Origin: CAVPMW01 sp963706515
Lineage (GTDB): Bacteria > Chloroflexota > Anaerolineae > Anaerolineales > UBA4823
Reading direction: 5' to 3'
Assembly: GCA_963706515.1 (NCBI GenBank)
Contig: CAVPMW010000007.1
Coordinates: 310,001 to 374,000, forward strand
DNA: 64,000 nucleotides
Shown here one piece after another: positions 27,824-38,942 of this stretch. Both the position numbers and the translations under genes were made by a program. How positions within the stretch are numbered: position 1 is the stretch's first letter; every line of letters starts with the position of its first letter. The notes under the pieces are model-generated. The model did not search any database. It saw only the letters and a list, made by a program, of their open reading frames with translations, and was not told where the DNA came from.

Positions 27824-28183
27824 TTAGGGACTACTCAGTGATTGGCCGAATTTAACATTTCGGAATGTAAAAATACTTACTCCTGCTCCAATGTAAAGCT
27901 TAGGAAATCCCTGCAAGCGGGAAGTGAAATGTGCCCGGTGAATGCGCCGCTGCGCCTCGGATCTCGGCAGGGTCTGGACGTAGGCAGAGTTATTTATATG
28001 CGCCGTGTACATTACCTGCACCGCCCGCGGCCCGGATAATAAAAAGATCTGCCTGAGCACGATGACCACGAAATCCATCGGGGTCACAGGGTCGTTGTAG
28101 ATGATCACCCGGTACGGGGGCTCTTCGGTTGTCTGCTGTCTCTGTTGGGCGCCTTCAAGGATCTCTGGCATTACGCTAAGCAT
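27824..28183 (-). CDS. clpS: ClpS-type adaptor of the Clp protease
   Basis: A 119-residue protein with the ClpS core: PPYRVIIYNDPVTPMDFVV, followed by LRQIFLLS, VMYTAHINNSAYV and LPRSEAQRRIHRAHF. ClpS delivers N-degron substrates to the Clp ATPase. The core ends at GFPKLYIG; the last 20 residues are unlike ClpS and are encoded by DNA containing a copy of the GTGATTGGCCG repeat (27838), so a repeat insertion probably replaced the normal end. It begins 11 bases after the typA stop and is likely cotranscribed. The ATG at 28183 or an in-frame ATG at 28171 could be the start. Confidence 0.75.
   Translation of the reverse strand: MLSVMPEILEGAQQRQQTTEEPPYRVIIYNDPVTPMDFVVIVLRQIFLLSGPRAVQVMYTAHINNSAYVQTLPRSEAQRRIHRAHFTSRLQGFPKLYIGAGVSIFTFRNVKFGQSLSSP
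27838..27856. repeat. Copy of the GTGATTGGCCG repeat end within the clpS 3' end
   Basis: GTGATTGGCCGAATTTAAC here shares 18 of 19 bases with the left end of the element at 1693. No matching inverted end is visible nearby, so this is a partial or solo end. Confidence 0.55.
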
Positions 28184-28193
28184 ATGCCGTTCC

Positions 28194-30058
<1,865 letters not shown>

Positions 30059-30172
30059 ACTCTTTCCATTCACGAAAAAAGCCGCGCGTTGCGGCCGGAG
30101 TAGCTAACAAGATATAGCTGAACCAGGGTAGAAATTATACCTTAAAGAACCGGCTGGCGCGAAGGATTTACC

Positions 30173-30266
30173 TAAGTACAGTCACAAAACATTTGAGCGA
30201 TGGCGCTTCAATTATTAGCCTTGGAATATACCTTAACATCCAACAGAATTTATGTGACTGTACTTA
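30173..30266. repeat. 94-bp inverted-repeat element, copy 1
   Basis: The ends TAAGTACAGTCACA (30173-30186) and TGTGACTGTACTTA (30253-30266) are perfect 14-bp inverted repeats. The whole 94 bases align without gaps to the reverse strand of 43676-43769, and one end recurs at 10876. It is non-coding and has the form of a MITE. Confidence 0.75.
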
Positions 30267-30291
30267 AAAGCGCGACCGGTACTATTTACAC

Positions 30292-30320
30292 TTGACATAA
30301 CCTGCCTGCAATTCTAAAAT
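30292..30320 (+). promoter_or_regulatory. Sigma-70-type promoter of the transsulfuration genes
   Basis: TTGACA (30292-30297) and TAAAAT (30315-30320) are separated by 17 bases. The start codon of the first gene is 222 bases further on, leaving an unusually long leader. Confidence 0.65.
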
Positions 30321-30541
30321 GGATTGAATCATCTATTTAGGGTAAACAAATGGGGATTAATGTGCTCTTCAGTCTCAAGCGGGGGCGGTAATTCCGCTAC
30401 ATATAACGCGATTGGCTATCGATCGATTATTACTGGCGGCAGACAGCCATCCACAGCTTCTTAGGCTTAGATTTTGTGGAGCGCTGGCTGCCGTTGAGTC
30501 TCTCAGCAGTTCTAGAGTGAATGAATACGGAGAAATTGACC

Positions 30542-31961
30542 ATGAAATCCCTGATCCTGTCACCTTCAGACTGCGGAGCGAGTTTACGAGGATATCTTAC
30601 AAACGATTGGCAAAACGCCGCTTGTACGATTAGCCCGCCTGGGACGAGACCTGCCCTGCCCGCTCTACGCCAAGGTTGAATTCTTCAATCCCGGTGGCTC
30701 CGTCAAGGATCGCATCGCAGTCAATATCATCGAGGAAGCCGAGCGCAGCGGGCAGCTCAAGCCGGGCGGTACGGTGGTAGAAGCCACCTCAGGCAACACC
30801 GGCGTCGGTCTGGCAATCGTGTGCGCGAAGAAGGGCTATAAGTCCATCTTCGTGATGCCCGATAAAATGAGCCAGGAAAAAATCCAGGTCCTGCGCGCGT
30901 TTGGCTCAAAAGTCGTAATCACCCCTACCGCGGTCACACCTGAGGATCCGCGCTCCTATTATTCGGTTGCCAACCGCATCGTGGCAGATACACCCAACGC
31001 GATCCTCGCCAACCAGTACCACAATCCCGAGAACCCGCACAGCCACTACCTTACCACCGGTCCCGAAATCTGGCAGCAAACCCAGGGGCGGGTAACCGAT
31101 GTCGTGATTGGCATGGGCACCGGCGGGACCATCAGCGGCGTCGGTCGCTACCTCAAAGAACAAAATCCGGACGTCCGTATCATCGGCGTGGACCCAGTCG
31201 GCTCGCTTTTGCTGGAAACCTGGCAGCAGGGTCACATTCCGGATGAAGTAAAACCCAAGACCTACAAAGTAGAAGGGATCGGCGAAGACTTTTTACCTTC
31301 CACCCTGGACCTGGGGATCATTGACGACGTGATCCAGGTTGGCGACAAAGATTCCTTCCTGTGGGCGCGCCGCCTGGTCAAAGAGGAGGGCATTTTCTGT
31401 GGAGGCTCTTCCGGCACCGCTCTTGCCGCAGCCATGCGCTACGCGCGCAACCTGACTGCTGACCACCTGGTGGTGGTCCTCCTGCCCGATTCGGGCTCTC
31501 GCTACCTTTCCAAGTTTTACGACGACAAATGGATGAAAGAGAACAGCTTCCTGGAAACCGAATGGAGCGAGACTCCCCTGAGCAATGTCCTGGCTGTCAA
31601 ACCCGTTCAGGACCTGATCACCGTTCATCTGGACGACCGGATGACCGATGTAATCGCCTTATTAAAAGCGCACGACATCTCCCAGGTCCCCGTGTTATAT
31701 CCGGACGAAACGCTGGCGGGTTTGGTAACAGAAGTCGACCTGCTCAAACACATGCTGGAGAGCGGTCACGTCCATTCGGCGAACGAGCCGGTCGCGGAGA
31801 TCGTGTCCCCGATGCAGGCAATCTTTCCTTCGGATGCCTCCCTGGATTTGGCGCTCCCGGCAATCATGGAGGGGCAGGTAGCCCTGGTTACCGAAGAGAA
31901 TCGACCGGTCGGCATCCTGACCAAAATTGATCTCCTGGACTATTTCGCCCAGACGATCTAA
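30542..31961 (+). CDS. Cystathionine beta-synthase with C-terminal CBS domain pair (one frameshift near start)
   Basis: The catalytic part reads ILQTIGKTPLVRLARLGRD, FFNPGGSVKDRIA (PLP lysine), EATSGNTGVGLA, GMGTGGTISGVGRYLK and GGSSGTALAAA, a fold type II cysteine/cystathionine synthase. The last 125 residues hold two CBS repeats (VKPVQDLITVHLDDRMTDVI and IVSPMQAIFPSDASLDLALP). It condenses homocysteine with serine. The conserved N-terminus is in a frame without any start codon; the ATG at 30542, preceded by GGAG, is in another frame, so a one-base error near 30575-30590 is likely. A cystathionine lyase/synthase follows 24 bases later, making reverse transsulfuration the likely role. Confidence 0.82.
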
Positions 31962-31985
31962 TCTGCTCTGGAGGAGCATCTCCCC

Positions 31986-33128
31986 ATGGAATTCGAGACA
32001 TTGTGCATTCACGCCGGTCAAACCGCCGACTCAGCCACGGGAGCTGTGATGACCCCAATCTATCAGTCGGCTACCTTCGAGCAAGATGGGGTCGGCAAGC
32101 CGCGCGGCTATGAGTATTCACGGACGAGCAACCCGACGCGCGCTGCACTTGAAGCATGCCTGGCAGAACTGGAGGGGGGTCAATTCGGGCTGGCGTTTGC
32201 TTCGGGCATGGCGGCAACGGATACGGTGTTGCGCCTGCTGGCGCCCGGAGACCACATCTTAGCTGGAAATGATGTGTATGGCGGCACATTCCGCCTGTTT
32301 GACCGCGTGCTCCGTCCCTATGGGCTGGACTTTTCGTACGTGGACACAACCGACCTGGACCAGGTGAAATCTGGGCTGCGAGCGAATACTCGCATGGTTT
32401 GGCTCGAGACGCCTTCTAACCCCCTCTTGAACGTCAGCGATATTTCTGCCATCGCAGAGATCGCAGATGGACATCCGCATTCGCCGTTGGTCGTAGTCGA
32501 CAATACTTTTGCCACTCCTTATCTGCAGCGCCCACTGGAGCTGGGAGCGGACCTGGTGGTTCATTCCACCACAAAATACCTGGGAGGCCATTCGGACGTG
32601 GTCGGCGGCGCGGTTGTGGGGCGGGATATTTCCCTGCGCGAGCCTCTGGCATTCCTGCAAAATGCCGTCGGGGCAGTCCCCGGGCCAATGGATTGTTTCC
32701 TGGTTCTAAGAGGGATAAAGACCTTGAGCTTGCGTTTGGACCGCCACTCGGAAAATGCTGCTGCAGTGGCTGATTTTCTGGCTGGGCATCCCAGGGTGGC
32801 ATCTGTGATCTATCCTTTCCATCCGACTCATCCCCAGGCGGAGAAAGCCCGCCAGCAAATGCGCGCGGGTGGGGGCATGGTCTCATTCATCCTGAAGGGC
32901 GGCGCTGAGGCAGCGCGGCGAGTTGCCGAAAGCACCCGCCTTTTTACCCTGGCTGAGTCGCTGGGTGGAGTGGAATCTTTAATCGAAATACCTGCGGTTA
33001 TGACGCATGCCTCAACCGCAAATTCTCCTCTGGCAATCGACCCCGCCCTGGTGCGCCTCTCCGTAGGCATCGAGAACGTGGGCGATCTTATCGCTGATTT
33101 GGAAAGAGCATTGGGTCAAGAAAATTGA
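31986..33128 (+). CDS. Cystathionine gamma-lyase/gamma-synthase family PLP enzyme
   Basis: An intact 380-residue Cys/Met metabolism PLP enzyme. Key motifs are TPIYQSATF, YEYSRTSNPTR, ASGMAATDTVL, DNTFATPYLQ, the PLP lysine in HSTTKYLGGHSD, and LAESLGGVESLIE near the end. It would cleave cystathionine to cysteine or, as a synthase, form it from an activated homoserine; sequence alone does not separate the two. Its place 24 bases after cystathionine beta-synthase favours the lyase role, giving homocysteine to cysteine conversion. An ATG at 31986 follows GGAGGAGCATCTCCCC. Confidence 0.88.
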   Translation: MEFETLCIHAGQTADSATGAVMTPIYQSATFEQDGVGKPRGYEYSRTSNPTRAALEACLAELEGGQFGLAFASGMAATDTVLRLLAPGDHILAGNDVYGGTFRLFDRVLRPYGLDFSYVDTTDLDQVKSGLRANTRMVWLETPSNPLLNVSDISAIAEIADGHPHSPLVVVDNTFATPYLQRPLELGADLVVHSTTKYLGGHSDVVGGAVVGRDISLREPLAFLQNAVGAVPGPMDCFLVLRGIKTLSLRLDRHSENAAAVADFLAGHPRVASVIYPFHPTHPQAEKARQQMRAGGGMVSFILKGGAEAARRVAESTRLFTLAESLGGVESLIEIPAVMTHASTANSPLAIDPALVRLSVGIENVGDLIADLERALGQEN

Positions 33129-33142
33129 TTGTGGGATGTGGT

Positions 33143-33199
33143 GCTTTGTCCAGGCTCAAAGTTAAATTGGAAGTCTGAGCTCCAATGCCTGGACAAAGC
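33143..33199. repeat. 57-bp hairpin element between convergent genes
   Basis: GCTTTGTCCAGGC (33143-33155) is exactly inverted at 33187-33199. Inside it ATTGGA pairs with TCCAAT. It lies just after the cystathionine lyase gene and may act as terminator, although no T run follows. Confidence 0.55.
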
Positions 33200-33203
33200 T
33201 TAA

Positions 33204-33254
33204 AGTGTTCCGTTTCTACCGATTTTTCTAAATAATCAGGTTTGACGGAACACT
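33204..33254. repeat. 51-bp element with AGTGTTCCGT inverted ends
   Basis: AGTGTTCCGT (33204-33213) is exactly inverted at 33245-33254 around an AT-rich core. It is next to the 57-bp hairpin, so two different small inverted-repeat elements sit in one 188-base gap. Confidence 0.55.
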
Positions 33255-33317
33255 AGGGCGAAGCCTATGGTTTATTATTCTCCACAAACGAATTTTGTGA
33301 ACCGCATTGGAAAGAAC

Positions 33318-34187
33318 TTACTTTTGAATTACGACGGCAGTTCCAACGCCAGCCCAACGGTACAGCTTCTTCATATCATTTGGCATCAGGACGACGCAGC
33401 CATAGGTAACTGGCGTGCCGATCTTGTTCCCCCATATTTTGGTTCCATTCGGTAAAACCGGGAGTGAATGGAATCCGTTTTGTAGATTGTACCCGGCGTA
33501 ATATATTCCCATCCAATTAGGCATCCAAAATCCCCACGGGGCGCTGTAAGCATTTGGAATTTTATTCAATATTTTATAATGCCCTGGTCGGGTCAAATGA
33601 TTCCGCCCGGTTGAAGCAATGAAATTGAAAACAAGCTTTCCCCCGTTATAGGCGTACACCCGTTGGTCCGAAAGATCTACAAGGATTGTTTTTCCAGCAA
33701 AAGGTACCTGGGTTGGAACGGGAGTTGGAGTGGGAATTCCCGAATACGCGATAGCCGGAAAGTAGATATGGATAGGTATTGAAGATTGAGAAGTCTGAGA
33801 AGGATATGTAGGTTGCGGAGTCGCCGTTTTTAGCGGTATTATCGTGGCAGTTGCAAGCAATGAACTGGTTGAGGTTGGTGTGTACGTTCCCTCGGCAGTG
33901 GTCATTGTCTGAGTTTTAATATCCCTTGGGATCAGTGCGACGGCATTTCTGAAACTGCCAGCGCAGGATAAACAAGCCATGACTAACAATGAAACAACTG
34001 CCAGCAGGCGGGGTAATTTTCCATTTGCAAACGTCCCGCGTTGTCTGCTGGATTTTTCCATCTGCACATCATCTTCGGATGGATTAGTCTGTTCGACCCT
34101 TCCCCGGGCAGTCCGCCGGTTACCATCCTCGAGGGCTTTTTGGATTTCACTTATTGCTCGCAAAGCAGCAGCATGATCGCTTATCAT
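33318..34187 (-). CDS. L,D-transpeptidase (YkuD family), membrane-anchored
   Basis: A 289-residue protein with a charged cytoplasmic N-terminus, one membrane segment at about 57-75 ending in LVMACLSC (possible lipobox LSCA), a Thr/Ser/Pro-rich spacer to about 165, and a YkuD domain: ILVDLSDQRVYAYNGGKLV, STGRNHLTRPGHYKI, GFHSLP and GTPVTYGCVVLMPND. The catalytic Cys lies in TYGCVVL, where the usual form is SHGCIRM, so the residues around the nucleophile differ. YkuD enzymes make 3-3 cross-links in peptidoglycan or attach lipoproteins. It converges on the cystathionine lyase gene. Confidence 0.85.
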   Translation of the reverse strand: MISDHAAALRAISEIQKALEDGNRRTARGRVEQTNPSEDDVQMEKSSRQRGTFANGKLPRLLAVVSLLVMACLSCAGSFRNAVALIPRDIKTQTMTTAEGTYTPTSTSSLLATATIIPLKTATPQPTYPSQTSQSSIPIHIYFPAIAYSGIPTPTPVPTQVPFAGKTILVDLSDQRVYAYNGGKLVFNFIASTGRNHLTRPGHYKILNKIPNAYSAPWGFWMPNWMGIYYAGYNLQNGFHSLPVLPNGTKIWGNKIGTPVTYGCVVLMPNDMKKLYRWAGVGTAVVIQK

Positions 34188-34457
34188 AATATTCTCACAA
34201 AGGCGTGAATTGACTTCTCATTGGTATTTTATTCAAATTTCTTCTGATTAAGTACGATATTACAAGATTGATACCAGATATCGTTCTGGGTAAAGGACAG
34301 GGCCATGAACACGCTTCTCCCATCTAAGTGTCTTGCCATTTTCGCCCGAGTCCGATGGACATGGATAAGGTAAGTACATTGAAGGGAAAGCGATTTCGCT
34401 TGACGGAGGTCAGGTTGGATAGTATAGTCAAGAAAAATTAAACAGGAGAAGATTTCA
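34188..34457. other. Divergent promoter region ahead of the UroD-like sugar locus
   Basis: A 270-base gap with a good rightward promoter at 34400-34428 and ACAGGAGAAG ribosome site at 34442. No gene or clear operator palindrome was seen. Confidence 0.5.
34400..34428 (+). promoter_or_regulatory. Sigma-70-type promoter of the UroD-NagB-PfkB operon
   Basis: TTGACG (34400-34405) and TATAGT (34423-34428) with a 17-base spacer; the first start codon is 30 bases downstream. Confidence 0.6.
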
Positions 34458-35661
34458 ATGAATTCGAAAGAGCGTATGCTGGCTGCCCTCGATGGTAAAA
34501 ACGGCGATCATATCCCCTGTTCCTTTATGCTCTTTTTTAACTTATATGACAATTGCACATCTGAACTGGAATATATTACTAAGGAGATTGAACTTGGGAT
34601 TGATCCTTACGTCCACGTTGGGCACCTCAATCACACGATGCATCTGACCGGGACTCTGCATCCAGATGCAAAATACAGCGAATGGATCGAAGTCAAAGAT
34701 GGCGTGAAGTATTTTTGCAGGAAGATAGATACGCCGAAGGGGCCTTTGACCGGCCGGGTTAAGCAGTGGGATGGCTGGCCAACTGAAGGCGATTTTCCAA
34801 TTTTCAAGGATTGGATTGTCCCGCGTTCCCAGGAATTTCTGGTTAAACCGGAACAGGACCTGGAAAAGATTAAGTACCTCTTCGGTCCTTTTAAAGACGC
34901 TGACATCGAACAGCTGAAGGAAGAAGCTCACTCTAGCGAAATCTATCGCGGAGCAATTCGGCCTGCTTCAGGTAGGGGGCTGGAAAGGGAATGTCAACCC
35001 TGCTCTACAAGTGGATCCGGGGGTCATGGGCTGCGATGCCATGTCCTGGCTCTCAGGGTACGTGAATGTTATGGAGCTTTCTCTCACTCAGCCTGACCTT
35101 ATTAAGGAGTACGCTGAAATTATCCATGAATGGAATATGCGGCAGATCCAGATTTACCTCGACGTTACTGCCTCTGACCTAATCATCCGCCGCGCTTGGT
35201 ATGAAACCACCGAATTCTGGACTCCGAAGGCTTATCGGACAATTATCGCACCGACTTTGAAAAAAGAAGCAGAACTGGTACACCAGGCAGGGAAGAAATA
35301 CGGATATATCATCACCAGCGCTTTCATGCCCATTTTAGATGATATCCTCGAGGCTGGCATCGATGTTTTGATTGGACTAGACCCCAAAGAGGGCAAGGGA
35401 ACCGATTTGCTCTCGGTGAAAGAAAAATTTAAGGCAAAAAATAAATGCATTTGGGGAGGCGTGAGCGGTCCATTGACAGTTGAGCAAGGCACAGAGCAAG
35501 ATACTGAAGAAGCGGTGATCCACGCAATGCAGACTCTGGGGAAGGGTGGTGGATTCATCCTCTCACCGGTGGATAATGTCAGGGATGACACACCCAATGC
35601 CTGGAAAAATACTTATAAGTTTATCCAAACCTGGAAGGAACACAGGCAGGGTTACATCTAA
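34458..35661 (+). CDS. UroD/MtaA-like protein 1, lacking the zinc Cys motif (one frameshift)
   Basis: After one repair near 34965-35000 the product is about 400 residues of the uroporphyrinogen-decarboxylase-like superfamily: MNSKERMLAALDGKNGDHIP at the start, then NVMELSLTQPDLIKEYAEII, FWTPKAYRTIIAPTLKKEAE, ILDDILEAGIDVLIGLDPKE and FILSPVDNVRDDTP. True UroD decarboxylates a porphyrin; relatives such as MtaA transfer methyl groups using zinc bound by His-x-Cys. Here the corresponding strand reads YIITSAFM, without that motif. Two bases separate it from a NagB-like gene. A role in a sugar pathway is implied by context only. Confidence 0.7.
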
Positions 35662-35663
35662 AA

Positions 35664-36563
35664 ATGAGCGCAATCGCACCCCAAGAACTGTACGCCTGGT
35701 GTAAAATTCCTGTCGCCCAATTAGAAAACCATTCTCAATTGAAAATCCCTTTCCGATTGTGTCGCGACTCCGTTGAGATGGGCGAGCTGATGGCGCGTGA
35801 ATTGGTCGATGAAATCCTATACCATAACCGGCGCCAGGAAAGCACAAGGGCGATCATCCCTTGCGGACCCAGCTGCTGGTACAAACCCTTCACCGACCTG
35901 GTTACACGGGAAAAAGTGAGCTTAAAAAATCTGATCGTCTTTCATATGGATGAATGCCTTGATTGGCAAGGCAGGGAATTGCCTCGAAACCATCCTTATA
36001 GCTTTAGAGGATTCATGGAGAGGTTTTTCTACGCGCCAATCGAACCGGATCTGTCCATCCCACTTGAAAATCGTAATTGGCTTACTGCCAACAACATCGA
36101 GGAGATCAAAGAGAAAATCTGGGCAGCCCCGATCGACATCACTTACGGCGGCTGGGGTCAAGATGGTCACATCGCCTACAACCAGACCCGGCGGAATCCT
36201 TACAGCCAAATTTCCCTCAACGAGCTACGAAACTCAACCGTTCGAATCCAGGAAAACAATCTGGATACGATCCTCGCCTTAGCCCAGCGTACTTTTGGGG
36301 CTGCTTATCAATTCGTTCCCCCCATGTCGGTTACACTGGGAGTCAAGGAGTGCCTCTCGGCAAAGAAAGTACGGCTGTTTAGCGATACAGGTGCCTGGAA
36401 ACAAACCTCCCTGCGTGTGGCTCTCTTCAGTCCAATGACCGCTGAATACCCAATCACCTTGCTGCAGGAACATCCTGATGCCCTGATCACCGCAACGGTG
36501 GAGACTGCCACGCATCCGATAAGCCTACACCCCGAATGGGACTTGGGATTGTCATTAGACTGA
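35664..36563 (+). CDS. Glucosamine-6-phosphate deaminase (NagB)-like protein
   Basis: A 299-residue NagB/6-phosphogluconolactonase-fold protein. RAIIPCGPSCWYKPF forms the phosphate loop, FHMDECLDW holds the catalytic Asp equivalent, and GGWGQDGHIAYN matches the GIGEDGHIAFN active-site loop with its Asp and His. SVTLGVKECLSAKKV resembles the NagB TVGVGTLLDA segment. The family converts amino-sugar phosphates to ketose phosphates with release of ammonia. The residues after the loop differ from NagB (NQTRRNP), so another sugar phosphate is possible. It sits between a UroD-like gene and a PfkB kinase in one operon. Confidence 0.75.
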   Translation: MSAIAPQELYAWCKIPVAQLENHSQLKIPFRLCRDSVEMGELMARELVDEILYHNRRQESTRAIIPCGPSCWYKPFTDLVTREKVSLKNLIVFHMDECLDWQGRELPRNHPYSFRGFMERFFYAPIEPDLSIPLENRNWLTANNIEEIKEKIWAAPIDITYGGWGQDGHIAYNQTRRNPYSQISLNELRNSTVRIQENNLDTILALAQRTFGAAYQFVPPMSVTLGVKECLSAKKVRLFSDTGAWKQTSLRVALFSPMTAEYPITLLQEHPDALITATVETATHPISLHPEWDLGLSLD

Positions 36564-36574
36564 GGCATTGCTGC

Positions 36575-37618
36575 ATGGTATCTCTGAATGTCAACATTTC
36601 TGCATGTCGATACCGGGTCATGTTGGGCGTTGGTGGGATTGGCACAGGTGTCTTCTTTTCGCTTAACGGGAATCACACCTTAGGTCGCGAGGAGAGTCGT
36701 ACCGGCCATTTCATAGACTGCCGGGATTATTGCAAGTTGCACATCATCACGCATTACGTGCAGACCCTGCTTGGGGCTGAATTTGTCACACTACCCATCG
36801 GTAGAATCGGGGCAGACGAAGCCGGAAAGCGCCTGCTGTATGAAATGGGCGCGGTCGGCATTGACCTTCGCTACGTGCAACCTATTACCGGATCGCAGAC
36901 ACTAAGTTCGTTCTGCTTCATCTACCCGGATGGCAGCGGCGGGAATCTAACGATGGATAATTCAGCCTGCGACCAGTTAAAGCCTGAGGATGTGACTCTG
37001 GCCGAAGACGATTTTTCCCGCTTTCAGGCACAGGGGATCGCCCTGGCTGTTCCTGAGGTTTCGCTGGCTGCTCGCCGGAAGTTACTGGACTTGGGCACGC
37101 GCTATCATTTCCTGCGGGTGGCATCCTTCAACAGTGCCGAAATCTTACCCGCGATCGAGATGCAGATGCTCACCCTCACGGACCTCCTTGCATTAAACCA
37201 GGACGAGGCCGCTGTCGTCGCTGGAATCAAACCGGAAAACGTGTCTCCTCTGTCAATCGTGGAGGCAGCCTTATCCAAGCTCCGAGCGATCAACCCTGCC
37301 CTGCAAGTGACTATGACAGCCGGAAAGGAAGGCAGCTGGAGCTGGGACGGGAAAAGCCTCAGCTTTCTACCCGCTTTTCCGTCCCGCATGGTCAGCACGG
37401 CCGGCGCAGGAGATGCATTCCTGGCTGGGGTGATCACCGGCCTGGTGGCAGACCTGCCACTCCCTCAGGCGCAGGAGCTTGGCACCCTGGTGGCCGCCCT
37501 CTCTGTGACCTCCCCCCACACGATCAACCCTGAAATCGACCGCCTGTCTTTACTATCGTTTTCTTCCGAATTCTCACTCACACTTTCTGATCCAGTAAAG
37601 CAGCTGCTTCAAAATTGA
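36575..37618 (+). CDS. PfkB-family sugar kinase
   Basis: About 347 residues from the ATG at 36575; a longer start at 36536 would overlap the NagB-like gene. GVGGIGTGVFFSLNGNHTLG is the N-terminal substrate segment, SQTLSSFCFIYPDGSGGNLT lies in the middle, and the ATP/anion-hole motif STAGAGDAFLAGVITGLV gives the catalytic Asp. Family members phosphorylate fructose, fructose 1-phosphate, tagatose 6-phosphate, ribose or nucleosides. Beside a NagB-like isomerase, a ketose phosphate is the natural guess. It is followed 76 bases later by the second UroD-like gene. Confidence 0.82.
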   Translation: MVSLNVNISACRYRVMLGVGGIGTGVFFSLNGNHTLGREESRTGHFIDCRDYCKLHIITHYVQTLLGAEFVTLPIGRIGADEAGKRLLYEMGAVGIDLRYVQPITGSQTLSSFCFIYPDGSGGNLTMDNSACDQLKPEDVTLAEDDFSRFQAQGIALAVPEVSLAARRKLLDLGTRYHFLRVASFNSAEILPAIEMQMLTLTDLLALNQDEAAVVAGIKPENVSPLSIVEAALSKLRAINPALQVTMTAGKEGSWSWDGKSLSFLPAFPSRMVSTAGAGDAFLAGVITGLVADLPLPQAQELGTLVAALSVTSPHTINPEIDRLSLLSFSSEFSLTLSDPVKQLLQN

Positions 37619-37694
37619 TCATAAAAGGGAAACTAACAAAACCAGCTTTCATCAGCCAATTGATTTCAACCTCCAGAACCCGTGAGCAAATGCC

Positions 37695-38831
37695 ATGACC
37701 ATTACTCTCAACATCGACCACAACGAGATTGAACGCCGCAAACACGTCTACCGGCGCATTTTCGACTACCAGCCGGTCGATCACCTGCCCGTCTTCATCT
37801 GGGTACAGGGTTCCACCTCTGCGGAGCACACCGTTCAATGGGAGCTGGAGAGCAGCGAAAACCAGCTCGCCGCTAATCTGGCCTGGATCGAGCGCTCCCT
37901 GCGCTTGCTGCCCGACGACTACATCCCCGTGGTGCGCATCACACAGGGCTACCTGACCGTGGCGACGATGTTCGGTTGCCAGGTTCACTGGAGCGATGAC
38001 CCGAACCAACCTCCAGGCGTGATGGAGCATCCCATTAAAGATCTGAGCCAGGTTTACGGCCTGGTGCATCCAAGCCTGGACGCTGGGTGGATGCCGGAGA
38101 ACCTGCGCCGAATGCGCTTATTTGCCGAGAGCTTACCGCCGGACGTATATTTGACCGGGGTCGATATTGGCGGACCGCTCAACAACATGAAAGACCTGAT
38201 CGATACCAACTTATTCTATACCGCTTTCTACGACAACCCCCGTGCCGTCCACCACCTGCTCGACCTGCTCACCAGTGTTCAGCTAGAGGTGATGCAGGCA
38301 TTGGTGACTGTTGCCGGAGGCGACCAAGGGCGTTTTGGCAGCCTGGATTTCGACCCGATCTGGCATCCCACGAAGTACCTCAGTTTCTGCAGCGATGATG
38401 TATGCGCCACACTCGGGCCGAAGACATTCGAGGAGTTTAGCCTCCCTTATAACGATCGGATATATGCGCCGTGGGGCAGTGGGGGTCTCCACAATTGTGG
38501 TCCGCACCCCTGCAAGGTCATGTATACCCGCCACCAGCGACCGGTGAAGTATCTCAACTGCTCCCACCACTACAGCCAAAATGATTACCCTGCCCTGAGG
38601 GAGATCTTCGCCGGATGGGGAGTGATCGAACCGATGTTTGATATGGGAGAGGGCGCAGAAGAGATGCTGGCTGGCTTCCGCCAGATGATGGAAAACCTGG
38701 TCCCCGATACACTCGCCATCCCGATTTGCATTGTGGATAGCAGCTGGAGCGACAGCGACATCACAGATCTCTACCAAGAAATGCGCAAGATAAGCGAAGA
38801 GTATGCCCACAACATGCGCTGGGTGAGATAG
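37695..38831 (+). CDS. UroD/MtaA-like protein 2
   Basis: An intact 378-residue UroD-superfamily protein. ERRKHVYRRIFDYQPVDHLP is the usual N-terminal helix, TGVDIGGPLNNMKDL and RFGSLDFDPI fall in the barrel, and GGLHNCGPHPCKV has a His-x-Cys-Gly zinc-like motif with a second Cys five residues on. WGVIEPMFDMGEGAEEMLAG continues the barrel. Proteins of this subgroup are usually annotated as uroporphyrinogen decarboxylase, but no haem genes are near, and the setting is a sugar locus. A methyltransfer or lyase reaction on a sugar derivative is possible but untested. Confidence 0.72.
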   Translation: MTITLNIDHNEIERRKHVYRRIFDYQPVDHLPVFIWVQGSTSAEHTVQWELESSENQLAANLAWIERSLRLLPDDYIPVVRITQGYLTVATMFGCQVHWSDDPNQPPGVMEHPIKDLSQVYGLVHPSLDAGWMPENLRRMRLFAESLPPDVYLTGVDIGGPLNNMKDLIDTNLFYTAFYDNPRAVHHLLDLLTSVQLEVMQALVTVAGGDQGRFGSLDFDPIWHPTKYLSFCSDDVCATLGPKTFEEFSLPYNDRIYAPWGSGGLHNCGPHPCKVMYTRHQRPVKYLNCSHHYSQNDYPALREIFAGWGVIEPMFDMGEGAEEMLAGFRQMMENLVPDTLAIPICIVDSSWSDSDITDLYQEMRKISEEYAHNMRWVR

Positions 38832-38857
38832 AAAGACCCTGGATGGCAGAGGAATTA

Positions 38858-38913
38858 CCGAAAAATGGGGTGGTAGGCGGGCGTTAGCGCCCGCCTACCA
38901 CCCCATTTTTCGG
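38858..38913. terminator. Perfect 26-bp stem hairpin between convergent operons
   Basis: Arms 38858-38883 and 38888-38913 match perfectly with a 4-base loop (TTAG). The stem has A5 and T5 runs flanking a GC-rich core, so it can terminate both the rightward UroD-like gene and the leftward permease gene. Confidence 0.8.
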
Positions 38914-38942
38914 ACTTTTCTCCTTCACCTGCGAACTCCTGA

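Larger units (their letters stand above)
30059..30541. other. Divergent intergenic region with 94-bp repeat, promoter and long leader
   Basis: This 483-base gap between typA and the cystathionine beta-synthase gene holds a complete 94-bp repeat element (30173-30266), a strong rightward promoter (30292-30320) and a leader of about 220 bases. In the leader a 13-codon ORF starts at 30350, and GGCGGCAG near 30433 could pair with CTGCCG near 30487. I could not match the leader to a SAM, T-box or other known riboswitch. Confidence 0.5.

Noticed and set aside
30321..30541. SAM riboswitch or T-box in the leader
   Set aside because: The conserved T-box sequence and the SAM-I core could not be found; only generic stems are visible.
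30412..30633. 73-codon frame ahead of cystathionine beta-synthase
   Set aside because: It runs in a different frame into the conserved synthase N-terminus, so it cannot be an independent gene.
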